This document shows positions 62,486 through 64,000 of a stretch of DNA of 64,000 nt, one piece after another. The position numbers and the translations under genes were made by a program. Numbering within the stretch: position 1 is the stretch's first letter; each line of letters begins with the position of its first letter. The DNA comes from Baylisascaris procyonis (taxonomy: Eukaryota > Nematoda > Chromadorea > Rhabditida > Ascarididae), in the NCBI GenBank assembly GCA_037389465.1, contig JAZARR010000070.1:1764501-1828500 (forward strand), given 5' to 3'. The notes under the pieces were generated by a model. It was not told the DNA's origin, ran no database searches, and saw only the letters and a program-made list of their open reading frames with translations.

Positions 62486-64000
62486 TAGCATAATATAAAT
62501 AAATATTTTATATCAAATTTTTTATTTATTTATTTGTTTGAATAGTTCTCATTTACATATGAATAAAGAAAATTTGCATAGAGCAATGACGATAGATACC
62601 AAATTAAGTTAGTAAAAAAAAAATAATCATAAATAATACTGCGTTTAGGAATATCGAATTCATTGTAGGTGCTAATTTAGAGAAACAACATATAAGTACA
62701 TGCAAAACAATAAAATAGACACTTCAAAAATTGTAAATCTCAGCGTCGATATACTGTATAGTACCGTATATGGTACTAATTGTTGCCACTCTTTTGGTGC
62801 AATTTAGAGACACAATTTGGAGTCCATGCACTGTAAGGCAGTTGGCGTAAACCGTTGCTTACTTTTGCTTTATGATTCTCCGTAATGTAAAATTTTCAAC
62901 TGGGCCACCAAGATTCCAGCTATGCTTTCGACAACACATAATTAATTAACATCTGTTTGGAGAACCTATCACCAATAAAATAAAACCATAAATGATTTAT
63001 TGCCATATTGAATTCCACTTAGATTTCTTTTAGTTTCAAAATTTTTCTTTAATTCAAAATCATAATTCAAATTTATTTTCTCATCAATATTGTTTTAGAT
63101 TTTAATTTTGCATGAGTAGAGGTATTTGGATTGGCGATGCAGTTATTATTCATGTTCGTTTCAAATTATTTCTTTTGTGGAATTTCTTTTTTTTTTAGTG
63201 CCGATAATAATATTTTTCTAAAATCTTTTCTTCAACGATAGAGAAATCAAGATTTAATGTCGATTTGGATTTCAACGCTGCAAATTATTTTCACATTAGA
63301 CAATCGATTTGCTTTCATCGTCCAAGATTAACGAATCGGAATTCTGGTATTAGTAGAGCAATAAAAAAAAAAGAATCCTCTAAATGGATAGTGAAAAAAA
63401 TTATTTCAACGAATTTCTAAATGGAGAAAATTATCGAAGAAATTTTTAATTAAGTATTTATGCGATCAAAAAATGTGAAAAGCAATTTTGCCTTTAAATG
63501 AAGATGTTGTTATGAATATTTAATTAGGAATTATTTCTAGATTTGCAATAGTTTTTGCATATTGTCATGCCTTCGTCTATGAACAACACGAATTCAACAT
63601 GAGTGATGGAACGGTTCAGTGCTCAGTGAAGGTAACCTTATTATGATGGCACAGTTTAATTCTCGAATATATTCTACAAATTTGCTCTCCGTCCTGGTTT
63701 TTTTTTTTTTTTCTGAACCGTCCACTATCTGGTAACATTACGTCCAAATATATGACAGTGATACATAGCAATTGACATAAGTGAGATAGTAAGGGATTTG
63801 TGGCTTATGATACAATGATAAAAAATTTGAGATACAAAGACCCGAAAATTTGAAAGCGCATAAAATTCGCTGATCGATTTTGTGCTTGGGAACATTCTCA
63901 TTCATTTGACAACAGTTCTACCCCTCCCTTCCTTCCCCTTTCCCTTCGATTCTGCGCTTCTACCATGTGATAATAACAACCCGATGCAGATCTAATTCCA
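62486..64000. other. Intergenic, no gene seen
   Basis: AT-rich with A/T homopolymers. No open frame with splice support up to the window end. Confidence 0.5.

Overview
This window is nuclear DNA from a nematode, probably a parasitic one. It is AT-rich, with many poly-A/T runs, and its genes are split into short exons (30 to about 370 bp) by introns of a few hundred bases or more. Introns end in TTTTCAG/TTTTAG. Several start codons sit at or just behind such an acceptor with no upstream coding exon, as expected for spliced-leader trans-splicing. Gene content agrees: an SXP/RAL-2 (DUF148) secreted protein, which is a nematode family, a secreted two-domain C-type lectin, a UDP-glycosyltransferase and a Gln/Cys-rich secreted protein resembling the ABU/PQN group. 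The exact species cannot be read from the sequence. A spirurid-type parasite is a guess from the AT content and SXP/RAL-2.

Layout. 2.6-20.1 kb: four genes in a row on the minus strand. In transcription order they are a small-Tim protein (Tim9-like), the exosome subunit RRP41/EXOSC4, a FAST-kinase-domain mitochondrial RNA protein and a RING-finger protein. 21.85-23.36 kb: DPM3, the small membrane subunit of dolichol-phosphate-mannose synthase, on the plus strand. 25.7-28.0 kb: the secreted Cys/Gln-rich protein, minus. 30.0-33.2 kb: the C-type lectin, plus. 33.3-34.4 kb: broken coding-like fragments. 35.7-42.2 kb: a ten-exon UGT, minus. 42.2-47.9 kb: mostly repeats and non-coding DNA. 47.9-50.7 kb: SXP/RAL-2, plus, followed by a coding-like fragment. 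52.5-58.3 kb: TAF8, a TFIID histone-fold subunit, minus, with two unexplained ORFs inside its first intron. 60-62.5 kb: at least two partly resolved genes on opposite strands and a candidate small secreted peptide.

I built the gene models by hand from splice signals and reading phase. RRP41, Tim9, DPM3, FASTKD, the lectin, the UGT and most of TAF8 join in phase at every junction and give family-typical lengths. The housekeeping genes serve separate processes: mitochondrial import, RNA decay, mitochondrial RNA, glycosylation and transcription. The secreted set (Cys-rich protein, lectin, SXP/RAL-2) plus the UGT suggests cuticle, host-interface and detoxification roles, but this is inference. 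No mobile element with a recognisable transposase, no CRISPR array and no convincing tRNA or rRNA was found.
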